From Pseudomonadota bacterium (GTDB taxonomy: Bacteria; Pseudomonadota; Gammaproteobacteria; Steroidobacterales; Steroidobacteraceae), in contig JAJZDW010000003.1 in the NCBI GenBank assembly GCA_021851405.1, positions 113,556-177,555 on the forward strand: a stretch of 64,000 bases of DNA, in the 5' to 3' direction. A model generated the notes under the pieces. That model was not told the DNA's origin. It searched no databases and saw nothing but the letters and a program-made list of their open reading frames with translations. Position 1 is the first letter of the stretch. Each line of letters begins with the position of its first letter. Positions 8,409-17,229 of this stretch are shown piece by piece. The translations under genes and the position numbers were made by a program.

Positions 8409-8690
8409 ATGCTCCTCGCTGCGGGAGTCGATTTCGGCCAGTCTCAGCCCGGCAAGCTGTGCGCGGTTCGTCCGGAGCGCCGCGCCCATCGGCAGCCGCC
8501 CATTCACATCCGTGGCATCGGTGTGCACCTCAGCCGACACGATGATGTGTACGGCCTCATCCACCGAGATCTGCGCGTTATAGCCCGCATCAAAGCCCCC
8601 CGCCGCGAACGTCATGATCCGACTGTCCGACTCCGTGACGCTCTGCCGCACCTGGGGCTCCGGCACGCCGAACTCGCGCGTGGTAGCGCC
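8409..8690 (-). pseudogene. Fragment of an IS1182-family transposase
   Basis: Read on the minus strand, this stretch encodes TREFGVPEP, then ESDSRIM, GGFDAGYNAQISVDEA and HIIVSAEVHTDATD. This is the recognisable middle of IS1182-type transposases (usually written as DPDSRIMK... GYNAQ.AVD... IIVA). The expected LADAGYRSE segment survives only as LAEIDSRSEEH, and similarity stops there. The open frame runs from 8942 to 8262, but its two ends do not resemble the family. It lies immediately beyond the IS701 remnant in the opposite orientation, so this patch has received at least two insertions and kept neither intact. Confidence 0.75.
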
Positions 8691-8934
8691 CACCTTCGAG
8701 CCGCCCGCCCGGGTCACGCGGATGCCGATCCCGCGGAGTGCGTACATGGTGCCGATCGACTTCGCGCCGACGTTGCTCCAAGCGCGCGGCCCGCGCCGAT
8801 GACCGCCGGGCATGCCTCGCGCGGCGCGATCTCGATCGGGATGGCGTCCCACCCCGGCTCGTTCTGCCGCCCAGATTCCCAGTGCAGAGGGTTCGTCGGC
8901 ATGTGCGGCGACATGCCGTCGAATTGGCAATGAA

Positions 8935-9014
8935 TTTCGCATCTATATCTCGCTAAAATATGCGATAAATAGGGCGAATTTTCCAAAAAAAGGTCTACAG
9001 GGTCCAATACTAGG
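8935..9014 (+). promoter_or_regulatory. AT-rich leader of the TPR gene
   Basis: About 80 bases before the TPR gene are much richer in A and T than the surroundings and include TAAAAT (8954-8959), a possible -10 box, and a run of A's near 8985. The ribosome site before the ATG is weak (CTAGG). It probably holds the promoter of the TPR gene; no specific operator is recognised. Confidence 0.3.
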
Positions 9015-11693
9015 ATGAGTAAACAGCAGAATCTATCTGAGCGGGCCTTTCAATTGCACCAATCCGGGCAGATACCGGAAGCCATTGAATTGTATGTCAA
9101 GTTGCTGCGTATACAGCCGCGCAATGCTGAACTCATTTTCGCCTTGGGTACGGCATATCTCCAGGCCGGTCAGCTCCAAAAAAGCGTTGAAACGCTGCAG
9201 CGTTCGATTCTGCTCAACCCGAAAAATGCGGCGGCGCACAGTAACTTGAGCGTCGCGCTGAATGATTTGAATCGTGCGGAAGAGGCGCTCCTCAGTAGCG
9301 AGCGAGCATTGCGTATAAAGCCAGATTACGTGGACGCATATGGCAACCGCGGTAATGCCCTCAGAAGCCTCCATCGTCTCGAAGAGGCTCTTCAGAGTTA
9401 CGAGCAGGCGATTCTGATAAATCCGACGTTCCTACAGGCAAATTACAATCGGGGCTTGGTGCTGCGTCAACTGGGGCGCGCGTCGGAGGCGCTCGAATGT
9501 CTTGAGCGAGCATTGACGATACGGCCTGATTACGCTGAAGCGTACAACGGTCGAGGCACTGTTCTCTGCGACTTGGGGCGATCCGAAGAGGCACTGGTGA
9601 GTTATGAAGCTGCCGTGCGTATCAGGCCGAATTATCCGGAAGCACACTACAATCGGGGCGTCGTGCTTCACGAGTTGAAGCGGCTTCAGGAGGCTTTGGC
9701 CAGCTACGATCAAGCCATCATGCAGCAACCAAGCTATGCCGAAGCGCACAGTAACCGAGCTGCTGTCCTCAATGACCTGGGGCGTCCGGAAGAGGCTTTG
9801 GTCAGTTGCAACCTGGCGTTGCTGGCACGGCCGAATTATCCTGAAGCATACTGTAACAAAGGCAATGCGTTACGACTTTTGAAGCGCGCGAGAGAGGCGT
9901 TGGAGAGTCTCGAGCAAGCGGCTCGTCAAAGGTCGAACTACGCGGAAGCGTATTACAACGCGTGCGTTGTGCTTCGTGAGTTGGGGGATCCCGATGAGGC
10001 TCTCGTTCGCTGCGAGCAGGCGTTGTCGATAAGGCCTGACTATTTCGATGCGCATAACGCCAGAGGTCTTGTGCTCTATGATCTGCGTCGGTTCGGGGAG
10101 GCTCTGGAATGCTTCGACCGAGCGCTGAATCTCAATCCAAATTCCGCGCAGACGCACAACAGTCGGGGCATGGCATTGCGAGCGCTGGAGCGCCTTGGCG
10201 AGGCCTTGGCGAGTTATGACTGTGCGCTGGCGATCAATCCACAAAGCGCGGAAGCCCATAATAATCGCGGCGGCGTCCTGAAGGATCTGGGTCGCATGGA
10301 TGAGGCTCTGGCGAGTTATGAGCGGGTGCTGGCGATCGATTCGGATAGTCCGGAAGCTCACAATAATCGGGGTACCGCACTCACGGAGCTTAAGCGTCTG
10401 GACGAGGCGTTGACGAATCTCGACCAAGCGGTGGCGCTCAATCCAGAGTTCGCGGAGGCGTACTACAACAGAGGAATCGTGCTGCATGAACTGAAGCGTT
10501 TGGACGAAGCGCTGGAGAGCTATGATAACGTGGTGCGCATCAGGCCAAGGTATTCTGACGCCTACAATAATAGAGGCAATGTTCTCAAGGACTTAAATCG
10601 ACTGGAAGATGCGTTGGCGAGCTACAACCTCGCCATTGCGATCCGTCCGGACAGTGCGGTAGCGCATGGCAATCGAGGGTCAGTTCTCAAGGACATGATG
10701 CGGATCGACGAAGCGCAGGTCAGTTATGATGCTGCGTTCGATCTCGAGCCTAACAATGCGGAAATCAACTGGAATCGAGCGCTTTTGGCGATTTTGCGTG
10801 GGAATTTTCTCGACGGATGGGCGCTATACGAATGGCGCATCAAGAAATACGGTGCAGAGGTCTATCGTACATTTCCGCAGCGCGTGTGGAGAGGTGAGTC
10901 AGATATCCTGGGTGCGCGCCTGTTCGTTCAATGCGAACAGGGGATTGGCGATTTCGTGCAGTTCTGTCGCTATCTGCCCCAGGTTAAAGCGTTGGGCGCA
11001 GATCTCATCGTCGAAGTCCCAGAGCCCTTGATCGCGCTTACCACCACGCTGCGATGTCCGATGATGATCGTGACCCGGGGCGCGGCGGTGCCGGAATTCG
11101 ATGCGTATTGCCCTGTGATGAGTCTTGCGCATGTGTTCAAGACGACCGAGGATACGGTCCCTGCGGCCACTCCGTATCTGTTCAGTGACCGGGATAAGAG
11201 GCAACAATGGCAGCACACGCTCGGAACGAGGCAAAGGCCTAGGGTTGGGGTCGTGTGGTCTGGCGCGGAAATGCACAGCAATGACAGGAATCGCAGCATC
11301 GCGCTCCAAGAGCTGCTGCCCATGATCATTCCGGAAGTCGAATGGCATTCCTTGCAGAAGATCTATCGTCAGCGTGATCTGCCAGTCTTGAATCAGCATC
11401 CGCAAATCCACCAGCACCAGGCTGATCTGATCGATTTTTCGGACACCGCGGCGTTGATCGATTGCTTGGATCTGGTAATCAGTGTGGACACTAGTGTGGC
11501 GCACGTAGCCGGCGCGCTGGCAAAGCCTGTCTGGGTGATGCTGCCGTTCAGCCCGGATTATCGGTGGATGATGAATCGAGACGACACGCCATGGTATCCG
11601 ACCGGCAGGCTATTTCGGCAGCCAGAGCGTGACAATTGGCGCGACGTGATCGACCGGATCGTGAGGGCATTGCGGGAGTGGCTTGGGCATTGA
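9015..11693 (+). CDS. Tetratricopeptide-repeat protein with C-terminal GT9-like glycosyltransferase domain
   Basis: The 892-residue product has 17 consecutive TPR units of 34 residues (about 1-582) plus a partial eighteenth; most units follow EAxxNRGxxLxxLxRxEEALxSY. The C-terminal 300 residues form a glycosyltransferase-B-like domain resembling GT9 heptosyltransferases, with FVQCEQGIGDFVQFCRYLP near 634, VGVVWSG near 740 and ISVDTSVAHVAGAL near 820. No signal peptide is present. TPR-GT9 proteins of this type are widespread but mostly uncharacterised; protein or surface-polysaccharide glycosylation is an inference. Its GC content is visibly lower and its codon use looser than in the housekeeping genes, and it follows two dead transposases, so horizontal acquisition is likely. 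Confidence 0.88.
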   Translation: MSKQQNLSERAFQLHQSGQIPEAIELYVKLLRIQPRNAELIFALGTAYLQAGQLQKSVETLQRSILLNPKNAAAHSNLSVALNDLNRAEEALLSSERALRIKPDYVDAYGNRGNALRSLHRLEEALQSYEQAILINPTFLQANYNRGLVLRQLGRASEALECLERALTIRPDYAEAYNGRGTVLCDLGRSEEALVSYEAAVRIRPNYPEAHYNRGVVLHELKRLQEALASYDQAIMQQPSYAEAHSNRAAVLNDLGRPEEALVSCNLALLARPNYPEAYCNKGNALRLLKRAREALESLEQAARQRSNYAEAYYNACVVLRELGDPDEALVRCEQALSIRPDYFDAHNARGLVLYDLRRFGEALECFDRALNLNPNSAQTHNSRGMALRALERLGEALASYDCALAINPQSAEAHNNRGGVLKDLGRMDEALASYERVLAIDSDSPEAHNNRGTALTELKRLDEALTNLDQAVALNPEFAEAYYNRGIVLHELKRLDEALESYDNVVRIRPRYSDAYNNRGNVLKDLNRLEDALASYNLAIAIRPDSAVAHGNRGSVLKDMMRIDEAQVSYDAAFDLEPNNAEINWNRALLAILRGNFLDGWALYEWRIKKYGAEVYRTFPQRVWRGESDILGARLFVQCEQGIGDFVQFCRYLPQVKALGADLIVEVPEPLIALTTTLRCPMMIVTRGAAVPEFDAYCPVMSLAHVFKTTEDTVPAATPYLFSDRDKRQQWQHTLGTRQRPRVGVVWSGAEMHSNDRNRSIALQELLPMIIPEVEWHSLQKIYRQRDLPVLNQHPQIHQHQADLIDFSDTAALIDCLDLVISVDTSVAHVAGALAKPVWVMLPFSPDYRWMMNRDDTPWYPTGRLFRQPERDNWRDVIDRIVRALREWLGH
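9129..10760 (+). repeat. Tandem 102-bp coding repeat (TPR units 2-17)
   Basis: The DNA shows a 102-bp period because each TPR unit is exactly 34 codons. Copies have diverged at the nucleotide level but keep recurring blocks such as GAAGCGCACAAT and GAGGCTCTGGCGAG-like segments. This explains the periodicity fully; it is not a CRISPR or satellite array. Confidence 0.8.
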
Positions 11694-12063
11694 TGATGTG
11701 GCGCCGTTCACGGGTCCTCAATGGAGGGAGGATGCTTACCAGCGGCAGGTTGCTATGAACCATCAGGTTTCTGGTGATGATGCCGCCGAACGCCAGGCGC
11801 ACGCAGCGTCATTGACGGAGAGTCCCGGGGCGAGAAGGGCAGTCGGTACGCTCGACATGTAGGTCAGGACATGGATCGATTGCATTCGCCACGCCGGTGA
11901 CGGCGGGGTCATCAAAGGCGGCAGGCGTTGTCCCGCGAGCGACTTGGAGGCGCTAGCCTCTGGGCTGGGTGTCGAAAATGCGCAGCTGAGGAGCGAGCGC
12001 GATTTTAGTCGATGCATGCGTGCGTAAGTCACACGCCGGCACGGTCGTAGGCGGCGCCGGCAC
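11694..12063. other. 370-base gap without a confident gene
   Basis: Between the TPR gene and the MFS gene there is no recognisable gene. A 54-codon frame from GTG 11698 to TAG 11862 starts MAPFTGPQWRED but has no good ribosome site and no family I recognise. Composition is intermediate between the low-GC patch and the GC-rich phn island, so this is probably decayed sequence at the edge of the accessory patch. Confidence 0.4.
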
Positions 12064-13491
12064 CTATTTTTCCGGCAAGAGTGGCGCCGCCAGTGCGCGC
12101 GGCGCGGGCGCGGTCGGGACCACGGAGGGTCGGGAGGGTCCCCGTGCGATCTCCTCCAGGCTGCGGCCGGCCGATTCCTGGCCGGTCAGCACTGTCAGGA
12201 GCGAGGCGGCCAGCTGAGCGGCTGCGATCACCAGCAGCAACGGTCCGATCCCCCATGCGCGCTGCAGGATCGGGAAGAGAAAGACGCTCGTGGCCGCGCC
12301 GATCCGCGAAAACGACGTGGCCAGTCCGTGCGCCGAGGCACGCAGGTCGGTCGGATACAGCTCGACCGGGAGGACCCATGTGGTGATGTCCGGGAACGCG
12401 TTGGCGAGTTTCACGAACAGGATGCACGCGGCGATCGGAACGATCGCGCCCGTGCCGCTCATGGAGATCAGTCCCAGGGCGGCCATGCCGGCGGCGAGGC
12501 CGAGAAAGCCCATGCTTTGGGCGCGGATCCTGCCACAGCGTTCGATCCAGCCAGCGACGAACACAAAGCCCAGCGTGCCGAGGCTCGACAGTGCGGCCGA
12601 GAGCAGGATACTGCCGCCGAAAGACCGCATGCCGAACGCGAGCAGGAGCGTCGGAATGTAGATGCTGAAGCCGTAATCCACCATGTCCATCAGGAACCAC
12701 GGCAAGGTGATCAGGGCGGTCCGCCGCAGGTACGGCCGCGTGAACAGCTCGCGCCAGCGGCCCTGAGGGGCACTCTCTCGGCCGACGTGTGCTCCGTCGT
12801 CGGCGGGCAGCTCCCCGAGGTCGGCGTCCGGGTGGAATCTGCGCAAGGCGGCCATGGCTTGATCGGGTTTGCGCTGGCGCAGCAGCCAGCGCGGCGACTC
12901 CGGCAGCGTCCGACGCAGGATCAGCAGCGCGAGCGCCGGCACCGCTCCGGAGGCGAACAGAAAGCGCCAGGCGTCCGGACCGAAGTGCGCGAGCAGAAAG
13001 CCGACGAGCATCGCCGCGACGCTGCCGGCATAGAAGAACAAGCCGAACGACCACGTCATCATCGAGCCGCGCCGTGTGCGCGGTGCGAACTCCGCCAGGA
13101 AGGTCGCGCTCAGCGGGTAGTCGATACCGATACCGACACCGACCAGCATGCGGAAGATGAACAGGGAGGCGAAGTTCCATGCGACCGCGGACAGCAGCGC
13201 CGCGACGAAGAACGTCGCAATGTCGATCATATAGAGCCACTTGCGTCCATACAGATCGGCGCATCGTCCGCCGACGCCTCCCCCGATCATCGCCCCGAGC
13301 AGCGTGGAGGCGGCCAGCAGGCCGAGCGCCGCCGGTGTCAGGTGCCAGGCGGGGGCGATGAACACGATGGCCACGGCCATCATCGCCGAGTCGTATCCGT
13401 CGAGGAAGACACCTAGGCCGGAACTGAAGATCAAGCGCACGTGCGCCCGCCTCGGACTGAGTTCATCAAGGTAGGACTCGATCTGCGTCAC
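12064..13491 (-). CDS. Major facilitator superfamily transporter (sugar-porter/AAHS-like)
   Basis: The GTG at 13491 gives about 475 residues, starting just before QIESYLDELSPRRAHVRL; an ATG at 13620 in the same frame adds 43 residues that do not look conserved. About 12 hydrophobic segments are present. Family marks are GGRCADLYGRK between TM2 and TM3, LPESPRWLL after TM6 and PVELYPTDLRASAHG late in the protein, as in sugar, phosphate and aromatic-acid porters. It is the last same-strand gene after the phn genes, separated from the acyltransferase by about 310 bases. No phnCDE importer is present, so it may bring in a phosphonate or related ligand, but the substrate is not shown by sequence. 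Confidence 0.85.
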   Translation of the reverse strand: MTQIESYLDELSPRRAHVRLIFSSGLGVFLDGYDSAMMAVAIVFIAPAWHLTPAALGLLAASTLLGAMIGGGVGGRCADLYGRKWLYMIDIATFFVAALLSAVAWNFASLFIFRMLVGVGIGIDYPLSATFLAEFAPRTRRGSMMTWSFGLFFYAGSVAAMLVGFLLAHFGPDAWRFLFASGAVPALALLILRRTLPESPRWLLRQRKPDQAMAALRRFHPDADLGELPADDGAHVGRESAPQGRWRELFTRPYLRRTALITLPWFLMDMVDYGFSIYIPTLLLAFGMRSFGGSILLSAALSSLGTLGFVFVAGWIERCGRIRAQSMGFLGLAAGMAALGLISMSGTGAIVPIAACILFVKLANAFPDITTWVLPVELYPTDLRASAHGLATSFSRIGAATSVFLFPILQRAWGIGPLLLVIAAAQLAASLLTVLTGQESAGRSLEEIARGPSRPSVVPTAPAPRALAAPLLPEK

Positions 13492-13801
13492 GATCCGACT
13501 CCTCCGGTCCGCCGCCGGCGCGGGCGAATGATCCGCCCGGTGCAAGATGTTCGAGCGCTCCGCGGGCCGCGCCTTCGGCTCATGGTGGAGCTCTGCTCTG
13601 GGATGGGCAGAATTCCCCACGCGTTGAATGTTGACGCGCAGCGGATATGCTTCGCGAACTCGTCACACCGACGTTGCGTTGTGGTTCGTCGGTCGGTTGA
13701 ATCAGAATTTCAGCCGACGTCCCGCTCGATGGTAGGTGCTCAACGTGACCGATATGTGAAGCGCAACGAGCTTCGGTGCGCGCCGTGGTCTCCGGCCAGA
13801 G
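13492..13801. other. Gap between MFS gene and phn acyltransferase
   Basis: These 310 bases hold the possible N-terminal extension of the MFS gene (to 13620) and about 180 further bases. I see no gene, no convincing hairpin with a T-run and no clear operator. A short dyad-like stretch (ACGTTGCGTT and GCGCAACG, near 13670 and 13758) is too weak to interpret. Confidence 0.4.
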
Positions 13802-14461
13802 TCAGCGCGCGTATTTGTTCGCGAACGTCTCGATGTCCAGAGCGCGCAGATCGGGCAACGCATCCCGCAGGCGAGAGTCCGCCCAGTCCCACCACGCGAG
13901 CTCGAGCAGACGCTCGGCCGTGCGCGAATCACACCGCATGCGCAGTACGCGTGCGGGCACGCCGACGACCATGGCAAACGGCGGCACGTCGTGCGTGACC
14001 ACGGCCGCGCTGCCGACCGCCGCGCCGGCGCCGATGGTGACCCCGGGCATGATGAGCGCATTGTGGCCGATCCACACGTCGGGCCCGATCGTGACCGCGT
14101 CGCGTGCACGCCAGGCGAAGAAGTCCACATCGTCCGGCAGCGCGAAGCCATAGGATTGGCTACGGTAGGTCAGGTGATGCAGCGTCGCGCGCCACCAGGG
14201 GTGATTGCTCGGATTGATGCGCACGCCCGTCGCGATGTTGCAAAACTTACCGATGCGCGCATGGAGGATCTGGTTGTCCCCCATGGCATAACTCCAATCC
14301 TCGAATTGACTGTGCGCGACGCTGGAGCGCGGTCCGAGGTAGGTGTAGCGCCCGAAGTCCGACTCGCTCACCCAGGCGGTCGGGTCGATCTCGGGGGCCG
14401 GTCGGATCGCGCGACCGGCGGACCAGGGATTGGGCGGCGTTCCGCAGTTAATGCGCTGCAT
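13802..14461 (-). CDS. Phosphonate-cluster hexapeptide-repeat acyltransferase
   Basis: The 219-residue product is a left-handed beta-helix acyltransferase of the xenobiotic (chloramphenicol) acetyltransferase type. Hexapeptide turns are visible in the first half (IGKFCNIATGVRI) and again around IGPDVWIGHNALIMPGVTIGAGAAVG; NPSNHPWW supplies the typical His near residue 94. Proteins of exactly this kind recur in C-P lyase clusters, where they are annotated as phosphonate-metabolism transferases; one plausible role is acetylating aminoalkylphosphonates, as PhnO does in E. coli. It lies 61 bases after phnM on the same strand and probably belongs to that operon. Confidence 0.85.
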   Translation of the reverse strand: MQRINCGTPPNPWSAGRAIRPAPEIDPTAWVSESDFGRYTYLGPRSSVAHSQFEDWSYAMGDNQILHARIGKFCNIATGVRINPSNHPWWRATLHHLTYRSQSYGFALPDDVDFFAWRARDAVTIGPDVWIGHNALIMPGVTIGAGAAVGSAAVVTHDVPPFAMVVGVPARVLRMRCDSRTAERLLELAWWDWADSRLRDALPDLRALDIETFANKYAR

Positions 14462-14522
14462 GGGTGCCGAGAGGGGTGTGGACCGCGGAATATCGAGTTG
14501 CGACGAGCACGGAACGATGCGC

Positions 14523-15677
14523 TCAGGCGACCTGGCGGCCCTGGCGCCACAGCGTGCGTACCAGCGGTTGGACGCGACTCTCCTCAGTGCGCAAGGGGCG
14601 GATGCGGACCAGATCGGCGCGTAACCCGACGGCGAGCCGCCCCCGGTCGTTCAGTCCGAGTGCGTGGGCCGGCTGGCGCGTGACCATCCCAAAGCACCGG
14701 GCGAGCGGGAGTTTCAGTTGGTCGTGCAAGGCGAATACGGCGCTGACCAGACTGCCCGGTACGTAATCGGACGACAGGATGTCGAGCAGTCCGTCGCGGG
14801 CCAGCTCCGCGGCCGCAACATTCCCGGAATGCGAGCCGCCGCGCACCACGTTCGGGCCGCCGAGGACCGTGGCAAGACCGAGGGCCCGTGCGGCCTGCGC
14901 AGCCTGTCGGGTCGTCGGGAACTCGCAGATCACGGCCCCGTCGCGGTAGGCCTCCTGCACGTGCTCGGCGGTGGTGTCGTCATGGCTCGCCAGGGCGATG
15001 TCATGGCGGCGGCAGTAGTCGACGAAATGCTGACGGTGCGGTTCGGCATAGCGGCGCTGCATGTCCATGGCATCGGCCACTCTCGCCTCGTATTTTGCCG
15101 CGCTCCATCCCTTCTTGCCCGTGTAGTAGATGCGCGCATGCTCGACGTTCTCCCACTGGCGCTGGCCCGGCGTGTGATCCATCAATGATACGAGGCGCAG
15201 GCGCGGGTGACCGTGAAACGGCTCGAACAGCTCGATGGTGTTGGGCGCCGGCAGCTCGCAGCGCACGTGCAGGAAGTGCTCGGCACGCAGAGCATCTTGC
15301 TCGCTGCAGTGCTGCAGGCTCGCCAGCAGAGTGTCCCAGGCGCTGCCGCGCACGCTGTCGCTGTCCGTCTCGCCGACGCCGAGCGCATCGAGAACGGTGG
15401 TGATGCCGGCGCAAGCCACTTCCGCATCATGCGCCAGCAGGGCGGGAACTTCCGCCCAGCTCACCTTGGGCCGGGGCATCAGATGCCGTTCCAGATTGTC
15501 GGTGTGCAGCTCGATCAGTCCGGGGGCGAGCAGATCGCCCTCAAGGTCGAGTGCGCCCGGGACCGATGTGCGACCGGTATCGATCGATGTGATGCCCGCT
15601 GCGTCGAATCCGAGCGTGCCGAGCAGGATCTCGTTCTCGAGCACCAAGCGGGCGTTGGTGATCAGCGTCGCGCTCAT
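14523..15677 (-). CDS. phnM: Alpha-D-ribose 1-methylphosphonate 5-triphosphate diphosphatase PhnM
   Basis: PhnM, an amidohydrolase-fold enzyme, removes pyrophosphate from the ribose-phosphonate triphosphate made by PhnGHIL. The 384-residue product has GLIELHTDNLERHLMPRP near residue 54, giving metal ligands, and HDDTT near residue 230. Its ATG overlaps the phnL stop (ATGA). Gene order, length and motifs all agree with the family. Confidence 0.94.
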   Translation of the reverse strand: MSATLITNARLVLENEILLGTLGFDAAGITSIDTGRTSVPGALDLEGDLLAPGLIELHTDNLERHLMPRPKVSWAEVPALLAHDAEVACAGITTVLDALGVGETDSDSVRGSAWDTLLASLQHCSEQDALRAEHFLHVRCELPAPNTIELFEPFHGHPRLRLVSLMDHTPGQRQWENVEHARIYYTGKKGWSAAKYEARVADAMDMQRRYAEPHRQHFVDYCRRHDIALASHDDTTAEHVQEAYRDGAVICEFPTTRQAAQAARALGLATVLGGPNVVRGGSHSGNVAAAELARDGLLDILSSDYVPGSLVSAVFALHDQLKLPLARCFGMVTRQPAHALGLNDRGRLAVGLRADLVRIRPLRTEESRVQPLVRTLWRQGRQVA

Positions 15678-16444
15678 GGCGCACTCCTGAACGGCTCGAT
15701 GTGGACTCGGCGCGTCGCCACTTGTTCCGAAATCCTCGGATCGTGGAACACACCGATGATCGCCGCGCCGCGCGCCCGAGCTTCGTTGATCATCTCCAGC
15801 ACCACAGCGGTGTTGGCGGCATCGAGGGATGCGGTCGGCTCATCGAGGAGCAGCAGGGGGCGCGGTTTGATCAGGCTGCGGGCCACATTGATGCGCTGCT
15901 GCTCACCGCCGGAGAATGTTGCCGGGGGCAGGGGCCACAACTGTCGGCCGATGTTCAGGCGCTGCAACCACTGTCCGGCTTCGGCCCGTGCGCCCTGCAG
16001 CGCCTCGCGGTCTGGTGCCAAGATGCGCCGCAGAGGGGCGCAGCCGTCCGGTTCTTCAGGGCCGACGAGCGGCTCGGCCACGATGTCCAGTGCCGCTATC
16101 CGCGGAATGACGCGCAGGAACTGGCTGACGTAGCCGATGGCGTCGCGTCGGGCGGCGACGAGGGCGCGCGGCGAGGCGCCGGTGAGTTCCAGTTCCTCTG
16201 GCGTCCCGGGGAACAGCCGGATACGCCCGGCGCTGGCGCGATAGTTCGCATAGATCAGCTTCAGCAGCGTGCTCTTGCCGGTCCCGGAGGGCCCATCGAG
16301 GACCACGCACTCACCTGGGTGGATGCTGAGGTGGACGTTCTCCAGGACGCGCAGCACCACCCCATGCTGATGGTGCAGGGTGAATTGCTTGGCGACTGCC
16401 TCGAGCTGCAAGAGCGGCAGCCTCGGTGCGGCGGAGTCGTTCAT
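15674..16444 (-). CDS. phnL: C-P lyase complex ATP-binding subunit PhnL
   Basis: PhnL is the ABC-type ATPase needed with PhnGHI for transferring a phosphonate onto the ribose of ATP. The 256-residue product has Walker A GPSGTGKST near residue 51, signature FSGGEQQRINVARSL near 160 and Walker B LLLLDEPTASLD near 182. It has no transmembrane partner nearby, as expected for PhnL rather than a transporter ATPase. Start and stop overlap phnK and phnM by ATGA. Confidence 0.93.
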   Translation of the reverse strand: MNDSAAPRLPLLQLEAVAKQFTLHHQHGVVLRVLENVHLSIHPGECVVLDGPSGTGKSTLLKLIYANYRASAGRIRLFPGTPEELELTGASPRALVAARRDAIGYVSQFLRVIPRIAALDIVAEPLVGPEEPDGCAPLRRILAPDREALQGARAEAGQWLQRLNIGRQLWPLPPATFSGGEQQRINVARSLIKPRPLLLLDEPTASLDAANTAVVLEMINEARARGAAIIGVFHDPRISEQVATRRVHIEPFRSAP

Positions 16445-17229
16445 GGCGGCAGCACCGAGGCTACGAGCAGCTGGGTGTAGGGGTGGGACGGATCATCGAG
16501 CAGTTGGTCGGTGAGCCCCGCCTCGACGACCCGGCCGCCCTGCATGACCATCATGCGGTCCGCCAGCAGTCGCGCAACCGCCAGGTCGTGGGTGACCAGC
16601 ACGGCGGCGAGTCCAAGCTGGCGAGTGAGCTGGCGCAGCAGATCGAGCAGCGTGGCCTGCACCGACACGTCGAGGCCCGAAGTCGGCTCATCGAGGAAGA
16701 CAAGTCGCGGCAGCGTCACCAAGTTGCGCGCGATCTGCAGTCGCTGACGCATGCCCCCTGAGAATGTTGCCGGCGTATCGTCGATGCGGCTCGGATCGAT
16801 TTCGACGCGCTCGAGCCACTCGAGCGCCAACCGGCGCAGCCGGCCGTAGTGACGTTCGCCGAGCGCCATGGGCCGCTCGACCACGTTGGCGCCGGCCGAG
16901 ACGTTCATACGCAGTCCGTCCGCGGCACTCTGGTGCACCAGGCCCCAATCGGTTCGGGTGAGCGCGCGGCGCTGTCCCTCGGTGAGGCGGTAGATGTCGT
17001 GCACCCCGCCGTCGCGCAGGTTGAAAAGCACTTCACCGTCATCCGGTGCGTGCAGACCGGCGAGAACCTGCAAGAGCGTGCTCTTGCCCGACCCGGACTC
17101 CCCGACGATCGCCAGCACCTCGCCGGGCCACAAGTCGAAGGACACCTGATCCACCGCGGCTCGGGCGCCGTAGCATCGGCGCACGGCGCGCACCTGCAGG
17201 AGCGCGGCGTTCAGATCACTTCGAGCCAT
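16441..17229 (-). CDS. phnK: C-P lyase complex ATP-binding subunit PhnK
   Basis: PhnK is an ABC-fold ATPase that docks on the PhnGHIJ core. I start it at the ATG at 17229 (262 residues, MARSDLNAALL), overlapping the end of phnJ by 14 bases; the frame is open farther upstream, but that part lies over phnJ in another frame. Walker A GESGSGKST, signature FSGGMRQRLQIARNL and Walker B LVFLDEPTSGLD are intact. The product is somewhat longer in its C-terminal part than a minimal ABC domain, as is normal for PhnK. Confidence 0.93.
   Translation of the reverse strand: MARSDLNAALLQVRAVRRCYGARAAVDQVSFDLWPGEVLAIVGESGSGKSTLLQVLAGLHAPDDGEVLFNLRDGGVHDIYRLTEGQRRALTRTDWGLVHQSAADGLRMNVSAGANVVERPMALGERHYGRLRRLALEWLERVEIDPSRIDDTPATFSGGMRQRLQIARNLVTLPRLVFLDEPTSGLDVSVQATLLDLLRQLTRQLGLAAVLVTHDLAVARLLADRMMVMQGGRVVEAGLTDQLLDDPSHPYTQLLVASVLPP

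Noticed and set aside
8262..8942. Complete IS1182 transposase gene
   Set aside because: Only the central 95 or so codons resemble the family; the ends are unrelated and catalytic parts are missing, so I list just a fragment.
9129..10760. 102-bp periodicity as a CRISPR or satellite array
   Set aside because: The period equals 34 codons, copies diverge gradually and each encodes a TPR unit; there are no identical short repeats with unique spacers.
11698..11862. 54-codon gene after the TPR gene
   Set aside because: It has no ribosome site, no family and an ambiguous start; listed only inside the gap description.
12064..13491. MFS transporter as a proven phosphonate importer
   Set aside because: Only its position supports this. 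Sequence motifs are general sugar-porter/AAHS ones, so I kept a neutral call.
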